In this document: piece by piece, positions 20,185 through 21,320 of the stretch
Layout of the letters: every line of letters starts with the position of its first letter
How positions within the stretch are numbered: the first letter of the stretch is position 1
DNA from: a virus
DNA: 21,320 nucleotides
IMG/VR virus record: IMGVR_UViG_3300023179_000585
Coordinates: 1-21,320 of that record
Direction: 5' to 3' (one strand)
Notes under the pieces: model-generated
What the model saw: only the letters and a program-made list of their open reading frames with translations
Databases searched by the model: none
Told to the model about the DNA's origin: nothing
Program-made: the position numbers and the translations under genes

Positions 20185-21320
20185 TTATGTTCCTTGTTCA
20201 CCTGTATTTTCTGGTCCTACAACATTACCAATTTCTTCATTAGGATTTGGAGCCATTGAACCATCACCTTCTGCTGGTGTTGCAACTGCATCAGGTACGT
20301 CATTTGGACTTTCAATCATTGCTTTTGCGTTAGCTGCACCTGCGTTATCCATTAATTCAGCTAAGAATCCAAATGGAATCAATGGAGCGAAGTATAATGA
20401 TTCACCATCTACTTCATTAAATTCAATTATACCTTGAATTGTTTTAACAATTTCTTCTTGGAATGGCTGAATAACTAATGCCAACATAATTTCATATGAT
20501 GTTTTTAATTCATCAGCGTTTGAACTAAATCCGCTTGCTGTTTTAATACCGAATAGCATTTGTGAGGTAATTCTATGTGCTAACATAATTTTACGAGATG
20601 ATTCTTCAGCTATAAAATCGTATTGTTGATGTAAGTTTTCTGGACGTAACATCTCAACAGTTGTTTTATATTCTGGATTATCATTAAATGATAAAATGAA
20701 TCTACCTGCGTTTGTAGTACCTGTAAATTTGTTTGCAATGCTATTTTCAACCATTGCTTGTTCTTCAACTGCTGGTACACCACCATTAAAGTTAATGATT
20801 GTACTAGGCATGAAGTTATTTAATATATTGTTCAAATGTAGGTTTGATACTTCTTCTTCTACAGCGCAATATTGAATTGCAGAATAATAATCAGGAATAC
20901 CATAATAAAATTTACCTGGAGCGTAACGCTTCATATAAATTACCTGTACATCATCTTCATATTGATTTTGACCAAATGCAGGAATGTATTTTGGTTTAAT
21001 ATTTTTATTTGTCCAATCAGCTGAATAATAAAATCCAGGTATAACACCTTGCTCATTTACTCTTTCAGCACGAATTGTATCTGCTGGTAAGTGATAGAAA
21101 TTAATTATTCTAGTTCTGTCTGCATTGAATACACATTGTATTGCTGCGTTACCAAATAATTTATAGTCAAATACTATTTTACGAATTTCATCTTCAGTAG
21201 TTAATGTATAAAGATACTCTTCTAAATCTAATCTATCTTTTGCTTTAACACCTTTACCATAAATTAAATCTGTTGTACCATCAATACATGCTTGATTGGT
21301 TGGAGATGTTTCATAACGCT
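20185..21320 (-). CDS. Portal protein (start lies beyond the right edge)
   Basis: The frame is open from the TAA at 20185-20187 to the last base of the window, so about 377 C-terminal residues are seen and the N-terminus is missing. An internal ATG at 20934 is not the true start. The visible portion has TSPTNQACIDGTTDLIYGKG near the edge, VFDYKLFGNAAIQCVFN, HLPADTIRAERVNEQG and YGIPDYYSAIQYC. The block RITSQMLFGIKTASGFSSNA followed by DELKTSYEIML is typical of PBSX-type portals; the C-terminus is acidic and low-complexity (NEEIGNVVGPENTGEQGT). The portal forms the 12-subunit ring at the capsid vertex, through which terminase packs DNA. It is the first gene of the right-hand transcript seen here. 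Confidence 0.9.
   Translation of the reverse strand, partial: RYETSPTNQACIDGTTDLIYGKGVKAKDRLDLEEYLYTLTTEDEIRKIVFDYKLFGNAAIQCVFNADRTRIINFYHLPADTIRAERVNEQGVIPGFYYSADWTNKNIKPKYIPAFGQNQYEDDVQVIYMKRYAPGKFYYGIPDYYSAIQYCAVEEEVSNLHLNNILNNFMPSTIINFNGGVPAVEEQAMVENSIANKFTGTTNAGRFILSFNDNPEYKTTVEMLRPENLHQQYDFIAEESSRKIMLAHRITSQMLFGIKTASGFSSNADELKTSYEIMLALVIQPFQEEIVKTIQGIIEFNEVDGESLYFAPLIPFGFLAELMDNAGAANAKAMIESPNDVPDAVATPAEGDGSMAPNPNEEIGNVVGPENTGEQGT

Noticed and set aside
1-21320. tRNA genes, CRISPR arrays, insertion sequences, integrase or attachment sites
   Set aside because: I looked for the typical T-loop motif, spaced direct repeats and transposase or integrase motifs, and found none.

Overview
The window is a 21.3 kb piece of a tailed double-stranded DNA phage (or prophage) genome. 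Every supportable gene lies on the minus strand, so transcription runs from high to low coordinates. The DNA is strongly AT-rich. Most start codons have A/T-rich leaders rather than clear Shine-Dalgarno sequences, and many genes overlap stop-to-start (TAATG or ATGA). Together with protein families I associate with uncultured Bacteroidota phages, this suggests a Bacteroidota host. That assignment is inference. All three stop codons are used, so there is no sign of stop-codon reassignment. I see no integrase, replication gene, tRNA, CRISPR array or insertion sequence.

Right-hand operon (21320 down to about 6921): a 5'-truncated portal protein; a head-tail adaptor candidate; a 56-residue protein; a probable tail-completion protein; a gp10-like neck protein; two large tail-tip or baseplate-type proteins (417 and 875 aa); three fibre or receptor-binding type proteins (one with five 9-residue repeats, one lectin-like); a 53-residue protein; a 735-aa tape-measure candidate; a prohead protease of the XkdF/S78 type with an extra C-terminal domain; a DUF5856/ferritin-like helical protein; a HAD-fold protein; a second gp10-like candidate; and two tiny membrane proteins. 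A strong intrinsic terminator at 6921-6946 closes the block.

About 300 bases of gene-free DNA (6622-6920) follow, with local GC-rich patches and several inverted repeats. The next operon probably starts within it.

Left-hand operon (6621 down to 845, then 697 down past position 1): an orphan CxxC-CxxC zinc-finger protein; a sigma-70-like factor; a zinc-finger/GIY-YIG nuclease; a run of very small overlapping genes, several of them paralogous pairs; a second zinc-finger plus GIY-YIG pair that looks split by a frameshift; the small and large terminase subunits; and a 237-aa protein of unknown role. After a short gap with a possible Bacteroidota-type promoter come two tandem Cys-rich paralogues and the start of another tail fibre.

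Together the genes cover DNA packaging (terminase, portal), procapsid maturation (protease), neck and tail assembly, and host recognition. The sigma-like factor is a plausible regulator. The major capsid gene is not in the window. The module order is unusual, with the tape measure after the fibres, the protease after the tape measure, and the terminase far from the portal. Ten small genes of 40-81 residues are annotated here, seven of them 40-58 residues and easily missed.
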